The notes beneath the pieces were generated by a model. That model saw only the letters and a program-made list of their open reading frames with translations, did no database searches and was not told the DNA's origin. 64,000 nucleotides of DNA, from assembly GCA_029891385.1 (NCBI GenBank), contig CM057228.1, positions 80,836,964 to 80,900,963 of the forward strand. Direction: 5' to 3'. Positions 47,001 through 58,437 of the stretch are shown in pieces. This DNA comes from Erythroxylum novogranatense. Lineage: Eukaryota > Streptophyta > Magnoliopsida > Malpighiales > Erythroxylaceae. Made by a program: the position numbers and the translations under genes. The stretch's first letter is position 1, and every line of letters begins with the position of its first letter.

Positions 47001-47003
47001 AAT

Positions 47004-47023
47004 TGGCGCTGTTGCCGGGGAAC
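47004..47023 (+). other. Primer binding site of Ath2 (Asp tRNA type)
   Basis: TGGCGCTGTTGCCGGGGAAC, the form found in Athila/Tat elements, 3 bases after the LTR end. Confidence 0.88.
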
Positions 47024-47337
47024 TAAGAAATTGGTTTATCATAGGATAGCCATTGTCATTCATTTCAATTGTCGTTGATAATCAGAATCATTGTTTTTGC
47101 TCGCATTTAGGATAGTTTAATTTTCATACTTGTTCATAGTATAGGTTTTGATTTTCCTTTGCACAAGCATACTTCATACTTTGATTTTGTATCTTACTTT
47201 GCACAATTTTTCACATATACACACTCATACATACATCCATACATTAATACTCTCGCATTCATCGCATTTCACTTTTATCCGATTTTGTGTGACTGTGAGA
47301 AATTTTGTTACCATTCCTTTTATTTGTGGATTGATTT

Positions 47338-48690
47338 TTGTGCACGCCCAGGAGAGGTAGACTTGTTCAATTCCAACCTGAAGTTGAGAGACATTTGAGG
47401 AGACTTAGGAAAGAGAGGAAAGAACAAAAGAGGAATATATTAGTTGAGCGGGAAGGAGAAAATATGGATGAGAATCCAAACATTTTCCCAAATCTTGCTT
47501 TTCCTGCACACCAACCTAGAAATGGGACTAATGGAGGAAATGGTGAGCATGAGAGAGTAGGAGAGAACAATGAGAACCAGAGACGTAGGACTATTAGGGA
47601 AATAACAACTTCTGACGTGCATTATGATCCATTTACTGTTGCTTGCCCTAATTTTGATGTTAATTTTGAGATTAAAGGTTTGTTGATTAATTCCCTTCCT
47701 AAATTTCATGGCTTGGCAGGAGAAGATCCGTACATGCACCTATAAGCTTTGACGATGATCTGTCAGAGTATGAAGCCAGTAGGAGCTACTTTGGATCAAA
47801 TTATATGGAAGGTATTTCATTTGTCCTTGGAAGGAAAGGCACGGGAGTGGCACATGAGCCTCCCGAGGCATGTGGCCAATGCCTATCATAGCTGGGCCAA
47901 CCTGAGGAAAGCCTTTTTGGAGAAATATTTTCTAGCTTCCAGGACATCTTCGATGAGGAAGGAAATTTATTCAGCTCGCCAGGAGTATGATGAATCACTG
48001 TATGAATATTGGAACCGCTTCCAAGATCTTCTGTCCAGATGCCCCCATCACCAAATTCCTGATGAACAATTGGTGCAATATTTCTATGATGGGTTGAAGA
48101 GTCAAGAGAAAGGTATGTTGGATGTTGCATCTGGAGGATCTCTGATTGACCTTACAGCATTGGAAGAATGGGACCTAATCAAGAAGATGGCCTTAAACCA
48201 TCAACAATATAGTGTGAGAGATTCCAGAGGATTGAATGAATTGGGAGCTTTAACAACTCAAGCCAAGAGAATGGAAAGTCTGGAAACAAAGGTAGATTCA
48301 TTGGAGAATAGGATAACATCACAGTTGACTTGTATTACTGCAGAGTTGAAGAACTTGAATATGCATCGCCCATCATCTTCAACGGATATCCAGTTGTGAC
48401 ACTTGTGGGTCGGTGATGCACATATCAAGTGTATGCCCTGGAAGATATGAAGAGGTGTCAGCAGTGTATCTAGGGAGAGCTAATCAGAAGTGGGATCTAT
48501 ACTCCAACACATACAATGAAGGATGGAAGTCTAATCTTAGATTCAGTTGGAGGAATGAGGAAAGCAGGGCCCCAAATAGATTTTCACAAGGGGGAGGAGC
48601 TGGTGCTTCCACTAACCAGTTCCCCAATCAACAACAAGCCCTGATAGTCCCCCAAAGGAAGACACCAACCAGTTGCTTCACAGTATGATG
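47338..48690 (+). pseudogene. gag: Ath2 gag
   Basis: The frame from 47338 (TTG, possibly a lost ATG) reads TPRRGRLVQFQPEVERHLRR; the first ATG is at 47464. Then FEIKGLLINSLPKFHGLAGE, a TAA at 47743-47745 in place of CAA, and the same frame continues with CQSMKPVGATLDQIIWKVFH, LSLEGKAREWHMSLP, WANLRKAFLEKYFLASR and YFYDGLKSQEKGMLDVASGG. A coiled-coil-like stretch (MESLETKVDSLENRI) follows. A frameshift near 48394 precedes the knuckle CDTCGSVMHISSVC (48395-48436). This is the Athila-type capsid order. Another frameshift is near 48675. Confidence 0.88.
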
Positions 48691-49864
48691 ACTCTGATGA
48701 AGGAAGAGAGGGATTTTAATGCTAACCAGTTTAATGCCATTACTTCTCTTATTCAACAAGATTCCTCAAAGACTGCTGCTAGGTTCAATGCCTTGGAGAA
48801 AAGAATGGAACAGTGGGAGACCAAGGTGGAGAACATTAACTTATATGTCACTCAGTTGTCCAACAACATGAGTGAGAATCAAACAAAAAGCAGTGGGACT
48901 ATTCCTTCTAATACTGTGATGAATCCCAAGAGTCTTAATGCAATTACCCTCCGGAGTGGGAAGCAAGTGAGGTTTAATCCTCAAGTAGATGAAGAGGCAT
49001 GTGATGAGGATGTTGAAAGTGAAGAAGTGCCCCTACCCAAGGAAAAGATTAAGAAATCAGAAAGTGTGAGGGAAGAAGAGCAATTGCAAGAGAAAAAGCA
49101 TGCTTCAAGAAACAAGGGAACTACTTCAGAGACTTCCAAAGATCAAGCTGAATATGGAGAATCAAGCAAGCAAGCCAGCACAGGTAAGGAGGTAAGTATT
49201 CAAGACCTCCCTTTTCCAAATTCATATTTGATGAGCAAGCGCATGAATGAGATAAAACATGAAAAAGAGATAATTGACTTGTTTGGAAAAGTTGAGGTGA
49301 ATGTTCCCTTGCTTGATTTAGTAAAGAGAGTTCCGGCCTATGCTAAATATTTGAAGGACCTGTGCACTAATAAGAGAAAGTTTAGGCCCAATGAGAGAGT
49401 TCAGGTAAGCTCCAATGTGTCTGCCTTGTTCAAGCCCCAAATTCCAGTTAAGTGTCAAGATCCCAGATCGTTCATTATTCCTTGTGTTATAAGAAAGGTG
49501 ACCATCGGACGAGCACTATTAGATTTAGGGGCGACCATCAATGTGAAGCCTAAATCAGTCTACGAGGCCCTAAGAGTGAAAAGTATAAAATCTACATCTG
49601 TAGTTTTACAACTGGCCGATAGATCCTTTAGGCATCCCGTGGGGATAATTGAGGACATCTTGGTCTAAGTAAAAGGTTTAGTGTTTCCCGCAGACTTTTA
49701 TGTTCTTGACATGTCAACTGAAGTTGTGCAGGACACTTCGTTGATTCGCGGACAACCCTTCCTTCGGACAGCAAGCACCATGATAAGCATGAAGGAAGGA
49801 AAGATAACCATGGAGGTAGGTGACCAGCAGGTAAGCTTCAACATGTATGAAGCAATGAAACACC
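48673..49864 (+). pseudogene. Ath2 gag C-terminus and protease, cut by C2
   Basis: The 331-residue frame to 49668 begins with a helical, charged linker (MEQWETKVENINLYVTQLSN), then LNAITLRSGKQV, a charged E/K-rich stretch, and the protease: SFIIPCVIRKVTIGRALLDL with the active-site block DLGATIN (from 49522), then VVLQLADRSF and VGIIEDILV. A TAA at 49666-49668 replaces CAA. The frame resumes with VKGLVFPADFYVLDM and runs to MYEAMKH at 49864, where the copia LTR begins. RT would be expected next but is not in the window. Confidence 0.87.
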
Positions 49865-51688
49865 TGTTAGAGTAGTGCCCTAAAGGCAATCCCCTTTAGC
49901 GCTTTTTGTTCACAGTCATGTACAGACTTTATGAATAAATAAAGAAAGGCATGTTTCATTTATTTGATGTTCTTTATGAATTGATATTGATCTTTAATCA
50001 AATTAATGATGTCCATGATATATGACATAGCATGAAGGAAATTATGATGTGATCATAATCACGAGATTCCTATCATGTGCAATTATGTCAAGATCTAAAC
50101 TTTCCTAGTCATAGGATTAATGAGACCGACATCATTAATCCGCATGCACTAAGATATGTCATACTCCTTGATTGGATCAAGCAGTGGATCTCAGAAACTG
50201 TAAATATGAGATATTTAGAGTTGACATATGGATGCTTACTAGTGGTAGTAAGTTCATTGGATGACCTTCCATGAGATCATCACATGGATTTAATGTCAGT
50301 GATAATCTCATCATAGCAATGGTGCAAGTATCCTTAGACTTGAGGTACTCAAGGATATCTTGGATACTGATCCTGTACTTTGACTCCATTCCTTGTGGCC
50401 TTCCAGAGGTTACTCATAGGATGGTGCTTGGGTACAGTTTGAGGTATTCGAAGGTAATTGAGTAGCCAATAAAGGATTCATCACTACGTGAGATGTAAGA
50501 GATACCTGACCTCTTATCGGGATCATTACTTTAAGTCTCGGCGAGCATGACTATGTCATGAAGATTGTCTTCATGGACATATAAAGTAATGAGTCCTCGA
50601 TAGGAACCGATTTCACTTGGGCTAGACTTAGTCTAGTAAGAGTTGACATATTAGCCATACTCATAACCAAGTGGGGTATAGGATGATGAAAGGACGAATT
50701 GCACAAGAATTGTTCATGGAAGGGTTCGTGATCGGTTCGTGATGAATTCATCAAACCGATTACTTTCCGGTCAATTGGGGTCATGATGTGTTGCTAGATA
50801 CCGCTCATGACTTGCTCAGATTAATTGTTAATCTAAGTGGCCAACATAACCGGAACCTAAAGGGTCACACGATAAGAGTGTTTCAGAGAATCAGTAAAAT
50901 AGTATTGGACGAGTTAGATTATGGAGAGCATTTGGATTAAATGGATCCCGATGAGATTGGGATATGTCCCATGAGATCGCGACATCGATATTGCTAAGAA
51001 AGGTTTAGAGTCAAGATCAAAGGGGCGGGTGGCCGTGGTAGGACCCAATTCAGCTTGGATCGACTTAGCATTTATATTCTAATTAATTAATTAAGTAAAT
51101 TAATTAATTAATTATTATATTATTAAGCCCATTAGTCACGTTGGAAAGGGAGAAGAGATCATTGTCTTTGAAAAGTCAAAGTTGATTATTATATTCCATT
51201 AATTAGTTAATGGTTGATATGGCATACACTTGTTAGCTTCTTATGGTATCATTTTTAAGTGTTAAAAATATACATAAGTAGCTACCTTAAGGTGTTGCTG
51301 TCGATGGTCAATTAAGGTTAGAAGAAAAATAAGCTTCCTTAAGAGTTAAGGTTAAAAAGCTTTGGAAAAGGTTTCAACTTCCTTCTTCCTCATCAAGCAT
51401 TATCGATTCTTCTCTTCTCCAAGGCAAGGATTCCAACGTCTCCTCAAGCTCTCCGGAGATGTAGGTAGGCTCTAGCAGGCTTTATTCTGTTCTAGCTATT
51501 CCCGGTCAAAGGTGTTTGATCCAGCTTAGGTTTTCGATCTCTGCGTGGATACCTTTAGAGATAGTCTCTATTGGCTATTCAGTTTGAGTTTTCATACCGA
51601 CACCGGATCCTGGTTTTCGGAAGGTCCCGGAACAAAATTTTATTTTCTGCTGCTGGAACATGTGATGTTCCTCCCGGATTTTCCTACA
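49865..51688 (+). repeat. 5' LTR of C2
   Basis: 1,824 bases, TGTTAGAGTAGTGCCC to TTTTCCTACA. Possible TATA region TATACATAAG (51270-51279), donor-like GTAG|GTAGGC at 51464|51465. Confidence 0.9.
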
Positions 51689-51689
51689 A

Positions 51690-51701
51690 AGGTATCAGAG
51701 C
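51690..51701 (+). other. Primer binding site of C2
   Basis: AGGTATCAGAGC, one mismatch from the initiator Met tRNA site, two bases after the LTR end. Confidence 0.82.
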
Positions 51702-53722
51702 GTGCGGTGTCGTGTATAAAGCTTTAATCAAGCTAGATCACAAACCCTCATTGCTTGTGATGTTGTAGCATGCATTCTGTCCAGATTTCAGTATTGCTAT
51801 AGAGATAGGGTTTTCGAAATTTTTCTACCCAGGATTGTTCATAACATGTTATAGAATATGTCTATGAATTTTCAGAATTTATCGATTTGATTTGATATAG
51901 TTTTGCTAATTAATTCCCTAAGGTTCCGAGATCTTTGTTTTGTGAAACACTCTGTGGACAGGTATGAGTATAAAATCGAGAATAAATTCTAGAAAAATAT
52001 TTTCTGGATTTTCCTTCACCTACATATCTCTAAGATGTTGGTGAATGTCTATGAGCATGGAAATTGAATTTCAAGGTGATTGGATATTTATTCACTAATT
52101 TATTCTATGTCATTGGGAATTCTTGTCTTTGATGAACACGATTTTGATGGCCTAAAATCCTGAAAAATTCAGGTAGCATGTTCTGAACATTTAGTAACCT
52201 ATGTAATTTTATCAGAATTTATTGAAATTTTTCATTGATCATTTCGAGCAATGTACGAATCTGACAGCTTTGTGGAAATTGTCGAGACTATTTTGCTTGG
52301 CTTGATTGAGTGTGTTTTTTCGGTTCAATGCCTTTCACCATTTTTAATGTGATTAAAATGTGTTATCTTGATGTAGTATGATTTCCAAATTGAATTGCTT
52401 AAATTTGCTTTTCCAAGAATTTTCGGATGTCTAAAAGGTCACATTAGTGTCTCGTTAGTATATATCATTATCTTGTTTGTTTTGGTCATTATAAATTTTG
52501 TGGCTTGTGCCGAAGTAATTTTGAGAAAGTATAGACTAGCTAGAGATGCTTAGGGTGAGAATTTGGGTGTTCTTAAATTGTTTGGATATTTATGAGTTTT
52601 GACTCATTTTAAGCTTTTCATGTATGGTTTGACCATATATGGCATTCATGGATCAATGAATTGTTCATTGATACATCAATTTACAGATATTACCCTAGGT
52701 ATGATGGTATTGTGAATTGGAATTGCATGGATTGAGGAATTAGCCGATTAGAGATTATAGCATTTCTCCCTGGATAAGGCGACTTGTGCATGACATAAGT
52801 CGACTTGTTCAAGGTCTCTGTATAAGTCGACTTGTAGCACATTACAAGGCGACTTGTACATGGGCAGGTGTCATAAGTCGACTTTTATTATACAAGTCGA
52901 CTTGTGTGTGAAGGTAGCATAAGGTGACTTGCATTCGATGAAAGTCGACTTGTGACATGCTCAGGTTGGATGATGGATGATTATAAGGATTGATTCAATT
53001 TGATTGATGAAACCTAAATCATGCCATATAGTCCTAGTGACTATGATCCTTCAGCTTGGAGTCTAGAGTTTCTAAATCCCTCCTCGGTATATGAAAACTA
53101 ACGCCTTCCATTAATATGGTAAGAACCGAGTTCTTATAGGATGGGTTGTTGGGTAAACCCAAGCTCACTCTATACTGGATATGTTCGAACCATGAAAATA
53201 TGATTTTCGATTAATGGGTTGGTTTTCACCGAAGCGTTGGTTTGTTGAGTAAACTCAAGGTCAACGTGGGCGAGAGGTGAAATTGGGTAGCATACATCGG
53301 ATGTATGCGCATCAAAGAGTTGATACTCAATGTAAGTGCATACATCAACAAGTTGATAAAGACTGATCGATAGTTGTGTCTAAGATGTAATTGGTATATC
53401 CGATACCTCCGAGACATAAGGTGGCTTGTTAGGTAAATCCAAGGTCATTCTCAATGTCGGTTATCGATGATGCAATTGGTATGTTCGATACCTACCGATT
53501 GACCTAAGTTGTGGCTTGTTGGGTAAACCCAAGGTCATTCTTAGCAATATCGGATATCAACCCACTAGGACATTATGTCACTTTGTTTCTTTGGATTAGA
53601 ATGAGGGTTATGGATTCTATGAAACTAGTGGGAGCTCTTTTGCATATCATTCAAGTCCTTATGATTATGCGCTTATTCCTATTCTAACATTCTTCCTCTC
53701 TATCCGTGTAGGTTGTTTGAAA
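51702..53722 (+). other. Long leader of C2
   Basis: Homologous to the C1 leader, with the palindrome array at 52774-52953 and the GGTAAACCCAAG-type repeats (53150-53530). It ends in CTAAC, a pyrimidine tract and GTGTAG|G (53684-53711). Confidence 0.75.
52774..52953. repeat. Array of eight AAGTCGACTT-type palindromes in the C2 leader
   Basis: Units include ACAAGTCGACTTGT (perfect) and decayed forms such as ATAAGGCGACTTGT, ATAAGTCGACTTTT and ATAAGGTGACTTGC. Same number and spacing as in C1. Confidence 0.9.
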
Positions 53723-54530
53723 ATGTCGTCAAGTGTGAATCTTAACCGCTTATGGATTCCAACAAGTTAATCGGACCGAATTTTCTTGATCGTTAAGAAT
53801 CGAGAATAGTTCTCAAATCAAGGTCCAGGATATATCCTAGATTTTCCGCTTAGATGCACTGTCGTCGATGCTTGATGATGATCGAAGGCATATAGTAAGC
53901 ATCTAAAGGACGGTGACATGGCTACTTGCATCATGCTTGCCTCGATGTCACCAGAGTCGCAGAAGCGACGACGAGTCCATGAATGCTCACACTATAGTAT
54001 TTCATCTTAGGAGTCTGTTTGAAGAGCAAGCCCGGTCCAAAGGTTCGAGACCTCAAGGCTTCTCTTCACCATTAAAGATGGCTCCAGGACATCTGCATGC
54101 AAGACGCCTCAAGATGAATGGTTATATTGAGAGATTGGCCGTCTTAGGTTTTCCAATGGATCATGAGTTAAGTATAGACTTAATTCTGGTTGGATTGTCC
54201 GACAGTTATGCACAGTTTGTGTTAAACTATCGGATGAACCAAATATATACTACAATACCTAAGCTGATCAATCTGCTCAAGACAGCTGAGCAGACTATCA
54301 AGAGTGATAGTAAGCAAGTGCTGGTAGTAGCTTCTTCTTCTTCAGGTTCCAAGAAGAAAAAGAACCCAAAGAAGAAGAAGGCAAAGAAACCAAAGGGAAG
54401 CGCCATCAGTAGAAGACCAAAGAAGTCGCCCGAAAGGAACTTGCTTCCATTGCGGTAAAGATGGCCATTGGAGGCGCAATTGCAAAGTCTATCTAGAATT
54501 GCTGAAGCAGAAGAAGGCATCGGATGCCTC
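53723..54530 (+). pseudogene. gag: C2 gag
   Basis: The start MSSSVNL is followed by a quick frameshift; the body is visible at 54110-54458 as MNGYIERLAVLGFPMDHELS, DLILVGLSDSYAQFVLNYRM and a lysine-rich region. The zinc knuckle CFHCGKDGHWRRNC (54442-54483) is complete, unlike that of C1. Frameshifts near 53790, 53960, 54060 and 54425. Confidence 0.85.
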
Positions 54531-54579
54531 AACTACTTCAGGTTTGTATGTCATTGAAGTTAATCATTCTTGATCACAA

Positions 54580-57500
54580 CATTTGGGTATTTGATCTGGT
54601 TGTGGCTCACACATATGTAATGATATGCAGGGGCCTCGGGGACGATGGGCAACTCATGAAGGAGAACTAGACCTACGTGTTGGAAATGGAGCAAGAGTTC
54701 TTTGCATTAGCCGTAGGAACCTATGTTTTGTATCTCCCTCTTGGGCTTGTCTTTGGAATTGGATGATTGTTATTTTGTACCGCTTTGACAAAGAATATAT
54801 TATGCATTTCTTGTGCGAATAAATTTGGATTCCATATGAATTTTAATAGCAATGGTTGTTCTATCAATTCTAATGGAATGCTTTATGGAACTGGTACATT
54901 GTGCAATGGTATTTACATATTAGATATGTCTAATCCAATTTTAAATGTCAATGACACCAAACGGTATAAAAGAGATAATCTAAAGTCAACTTACTTATGG
55001 CATTGTCGGCTTGGCCATATAAATGAGACACGCATTGCTAAACTCTATAAGAGTGACAGTTTAGGGTCATTTGATTATGAATCATATGACACATGCGAAT
55101 CTTGTTTATTAGGTAAGATGACTAAGTTACCCTTCAAGGGAAAGGGTGAACGAGCGATTGGAGTATTAGACCTAATACATTTAGATGTATGCGGTCCGAT
55201 GTCCATCCATGCCAGAAGTGGTTTTCGTTACTTCATTACCTTTATCGATGATTATTCACGATATGGGTACTTGTATCTGATGAGATACAAATCTGAAGCG
55301 TTTGAAAAGTTCAAACAATTCAGAAATGAAGTAGAAAACCAGCTTGGTAAAAGTATCAAGGCATTACGATCCGATCGTGGTGGAGAATACTTAGACCAAC
55401 AGCCAGATTATCTCGAGATAATGGGATATTATCTCGGTGGACTCCTCCTTACACGCCGCAAAGACAATGGTGTGTGCTGAAAGGAGAAATCGAACCTTGT
55501 TGGACATGGTACGATCAATGATGGGTTTCGCAGTTACCAAAATCGTTTTGAGGGTATCGCTAGAGCATTTGTTTACTTGTTAAACGAGTTCCCTCTAAGA
55601 CAGCTTGATGTTACTCCATATGAGATGTGGACTAGCGAAAACCTTATCTTTCTCATCCGAAAGTATGGGGTTGTCACCTTCGTGAAGCGGATTCATCGAG
55701 ATAAGCTTGAAGCAAAGTCCGACAAGTGTTTGTTTGTAGGATATCCTAAAGAGACCATGGGATATCAATTCTACCTTCTTTGGAACAAAAGGTGTTTGTT
55801 TGAAGCATGCTGTCTTTTAGAGAAAGAGTTTCTTCTCCAAGAAGGCGATTAGGAGCAAAGTCGAACTTGAAGAAGTTCAAGATGCTCAAACAAGCATGCA
55901 TCAATCGCTGAACTCGAGACTGCCACTCATTCGGATGAAGTAACAGCTCAACCTTCGTGACACACGAAGTTCAGAGGTCAAGTAGGATGCGACTGTTCGA
56001 GAGATATGGATTTCGTAAGTGAGCAGAATGACGTATTGCTCATAGAAGATGATGAGCCTGCTACCTATGAAGAGATTACAAAAGTTCGAGTCGAAAAATG
56101 GCTTTGTGTCATGAAAGCGAAATGGATTCCATGTACATAAACCAAGTATGGACTTTGGTTGATGCACCAAAGGGATAAAACCTATAGGGTGCAAATGGGT
56201 TTCAAGAAGAAAACCGACATGGATGGTAATGTGATTACCTACAAAACAAGGCTTGTGGCAAAGGATTTCGTCAAAGACAAGGAGTTGACTATGACGAGAC
56301 CTTCACCCCGTAGCAATGCTCAAATTCATTCGGATACTCCTAGCCATTGCGCCATTATGATTATGAGATATGACAAATAGATGTGAAGACAACTTTTCTT
56401 AACGGAATCGGCGAGGATGTGTACATGACACAACCAGAGGGCTTCACTTCGATGATGGCGAAAAGGTATGCAAGCTTCGTAAATCCATCTATGGATTGAA
56501 GCAAGCATCCAGAGTTGGAACATCCGTTTTGATGAGTCAATCAAAGAGTTTGGTTTCTCACAAAATCCGGATGAACACCGTGTGTACAAGAAGGTTAATG
56601 GGAATGCAATCGCTTTCTTTGTGTTGTATGTAGATGACATCATTTACTCAAAAACGATGTCTCATTGATGCAATCGCTTAAAATTTGGTTGTCCAAGAAT
56701 TTGCGATGAAAGACCTTGGTGAAGCAACTTATATCCTTGGGATAAAGATCTATAGAGATAGATCAAAGAGGTTGCTTGGTCTTTCACAATCATCGATACA
56801 TAGACAAGATGCTAAAGAGGTTTAGCATGGAGCAATCCAAGAGAGGGTTTCTTCCCATTACTCATGGGATAACACTCAAATCTATGTGTCCTAAGACACA
56901 GATGAGAGGATTCGCATGGATCGGATCTCGTATGCATCTGCAGAGGATCGATCATGTATGCTATGTTATGTATGAGACCCGATGTATTGTATGCTCGAAG
57001 TGTCACGGCGGATACCAATCGGATCTGGTGAGGTCATTTGGTAGTGTCAAGAATATCCTCAAGTACTTGCGAAGGACTAAGGATATTTTCTTGATATATG
57101 GAGATGGAAATCTCCAGTGAGCGAGCATACGGATGCCGCCTCCAATCGACAAGGATGACTCGGATCGATCTGGTTATGTTTTCATGCTAAGCGGCGGAGC
57201 GGTCAGTTGGAAGAGTTCCAAATAAGAGACAATCTGCGATTCGACGGCCGAGGCAGTACATTCTTTGCATCGAGGCGACAAAGGAAGTTGTTTGGATCGA
57301 AAGTTCATTTCGAACTTGGTGTGGTTCCTAGTTGTGATGGACCCATACGGTTGTATTGTGACAACAATGGAGCTATTGCTCGTGCAAAAGAACCGAGGTC
57401 TCACCAACGATCTAAACACGCATTCTTGCAGATATCATCGATTCGAGAGATCATTCTAGAGGTGATGTCGCGATCGAGAGGATTCCCAGCAGCGAGAATA

Positions 57501-57593
57501 TTGCGATCCGCTGACGAAGCCATTGTCACGTAAGAATTTTGATTCTCATGTACTCGCTTATGGTATTAGATACCAAGGCGATTAGCTTTAGGT
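54580..57593 (+). pseudogene. pol: C2 pol
   Basis: Protease remnant near 54585 (GCGSHIC, with the DTG core damaged). Integrase frame 54767-55480: LWHCRLGHINETRIAKLY, CESCLLGKMTKLPFKGKGE, LIHLDVCGPMS, ITFIDDYSRYGYLYL, ALRSDRGGEYL; the H-H-C-C and first two acidic residues are present. RT: KKTDMDGNVITYKTRLVAKD, catalytic YVDD (56627-56638), then a short deletion. RNase H: CDNNGAIARAKEPRSHQRSK in frame 57207-57533. Ends near 57593 with TAG in place of the TGG of C1. Many one-base losses against C1. Confidence 0.88.
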
Positions 57594-57605
57594 CAAGTGG
57601 GAGAT
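57594..57605 (+). other. Polypurine tract of C2
   Basis: AAGTGGGAGATT directly before TGTTAGAG. Confidence 0.82.
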
Positions 57606-58437
57606 TGTTAGAGTAGTGCCCTAAAGGCAATCCCTTTAGCGCTTTTTGTTCACAAATCGTGTACGGACTTTATGAATAAATAAAGAAAGGCATGTTTCAT
57701 TTATTTGATGTTCTTTATGAATTGATATTGATCTTTAATCAAATTAATGATGTCCATGATATATGACATAGCATGAAGGAAATTATGATGTGATCATAAT
57801 CCTGAGATTCCTATCATGTGCAATTATGTCAAGATCTAAACTTTCCTAGTCATAGGATTAATGAGACCGACATCATTAATCCGGACAGACTAGCATATGT
57901 CATACTCCTTGATTGGATCAAGCAGTGGATCTCAGAAACTGTAAATATGAGATATTTAGAGTTGACATATGGATGCTTACTAGTGGTAGTAAGTTCATTG
58001 GATGACCTTCCATGAGATCATCACATGGATTTAATGTCAGTGATAATCTCATCATAGCAATGGTGCAAGTATCCTTAGACTTGAGGTACTCAAGGATATC
58101 TTAGATACTGATCCTGTACTTTGACTCCATTTCTTGTGGCCTTCCGAGATTACTCGTAGGATGGTGCTTGGAGTGCAGTTTGAGGTATTGAAGGTAATTG
58201 AGTAGCCAATAAAGGATTCATCACTACGTGAGAATGTAAGAGATACCTGCCTCTTATCGGGATCATTACTTTAAGTCTCGGCGAGCATGACTATGTCATG
58301 AAGATTGTCTTCATGGACATATAAAGTAATGATTCCTCGACAGAACCGATTTCACTTAGGCTAGACTTAGTCTAGTAAGAGTTGACATATTAGCCATACT
58401 CATAACCAAGGGGGTATAGGATGATGAAAGGACGAAT
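57606..58437 (+). repeat. 3' LTR of C2, truncated by C3
   Basis: The first 832 bases match 49865-50700; the sequence then changes within GGACGAATTG to the inverted LTR of C3. The remainder is expected to the right of the window. Confidence 0.9.

Larger units (their letters stand above)
45529..49864 (+). mobile_element. Ath2: Athila-like element, 5' LTR to protease
   Basis: 5' LTR 45529-47000, primer site of Asp-tRNA type, short leader, gag and protease, then interruption by copia C2 at 49865. Primer site and protein types fit Athila-like gypsy elements. The rest of the element is outside the window, beyond C2 and C3. The protease sequence matches Ath1 closely up to the point of interruption. 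Confidence 0.85.
49865..58437 (+). mobile_element. C2: Ty1/copia element of the C1 family, 3' LTR interrupted by C3
   Basis: 5' LTR 49865-51688, primer site, about 2 kb leader, gag 53723, pol to 57593, polypurine tract, and 3' LTR from 57606 cut at 58437 by C3. It is inserted in the protease of Ath2. Same layout as C1; the coding regions carry many more short frameshifts, a large share at CTG/CAG sites relative to C1. Confidence 0.92.
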
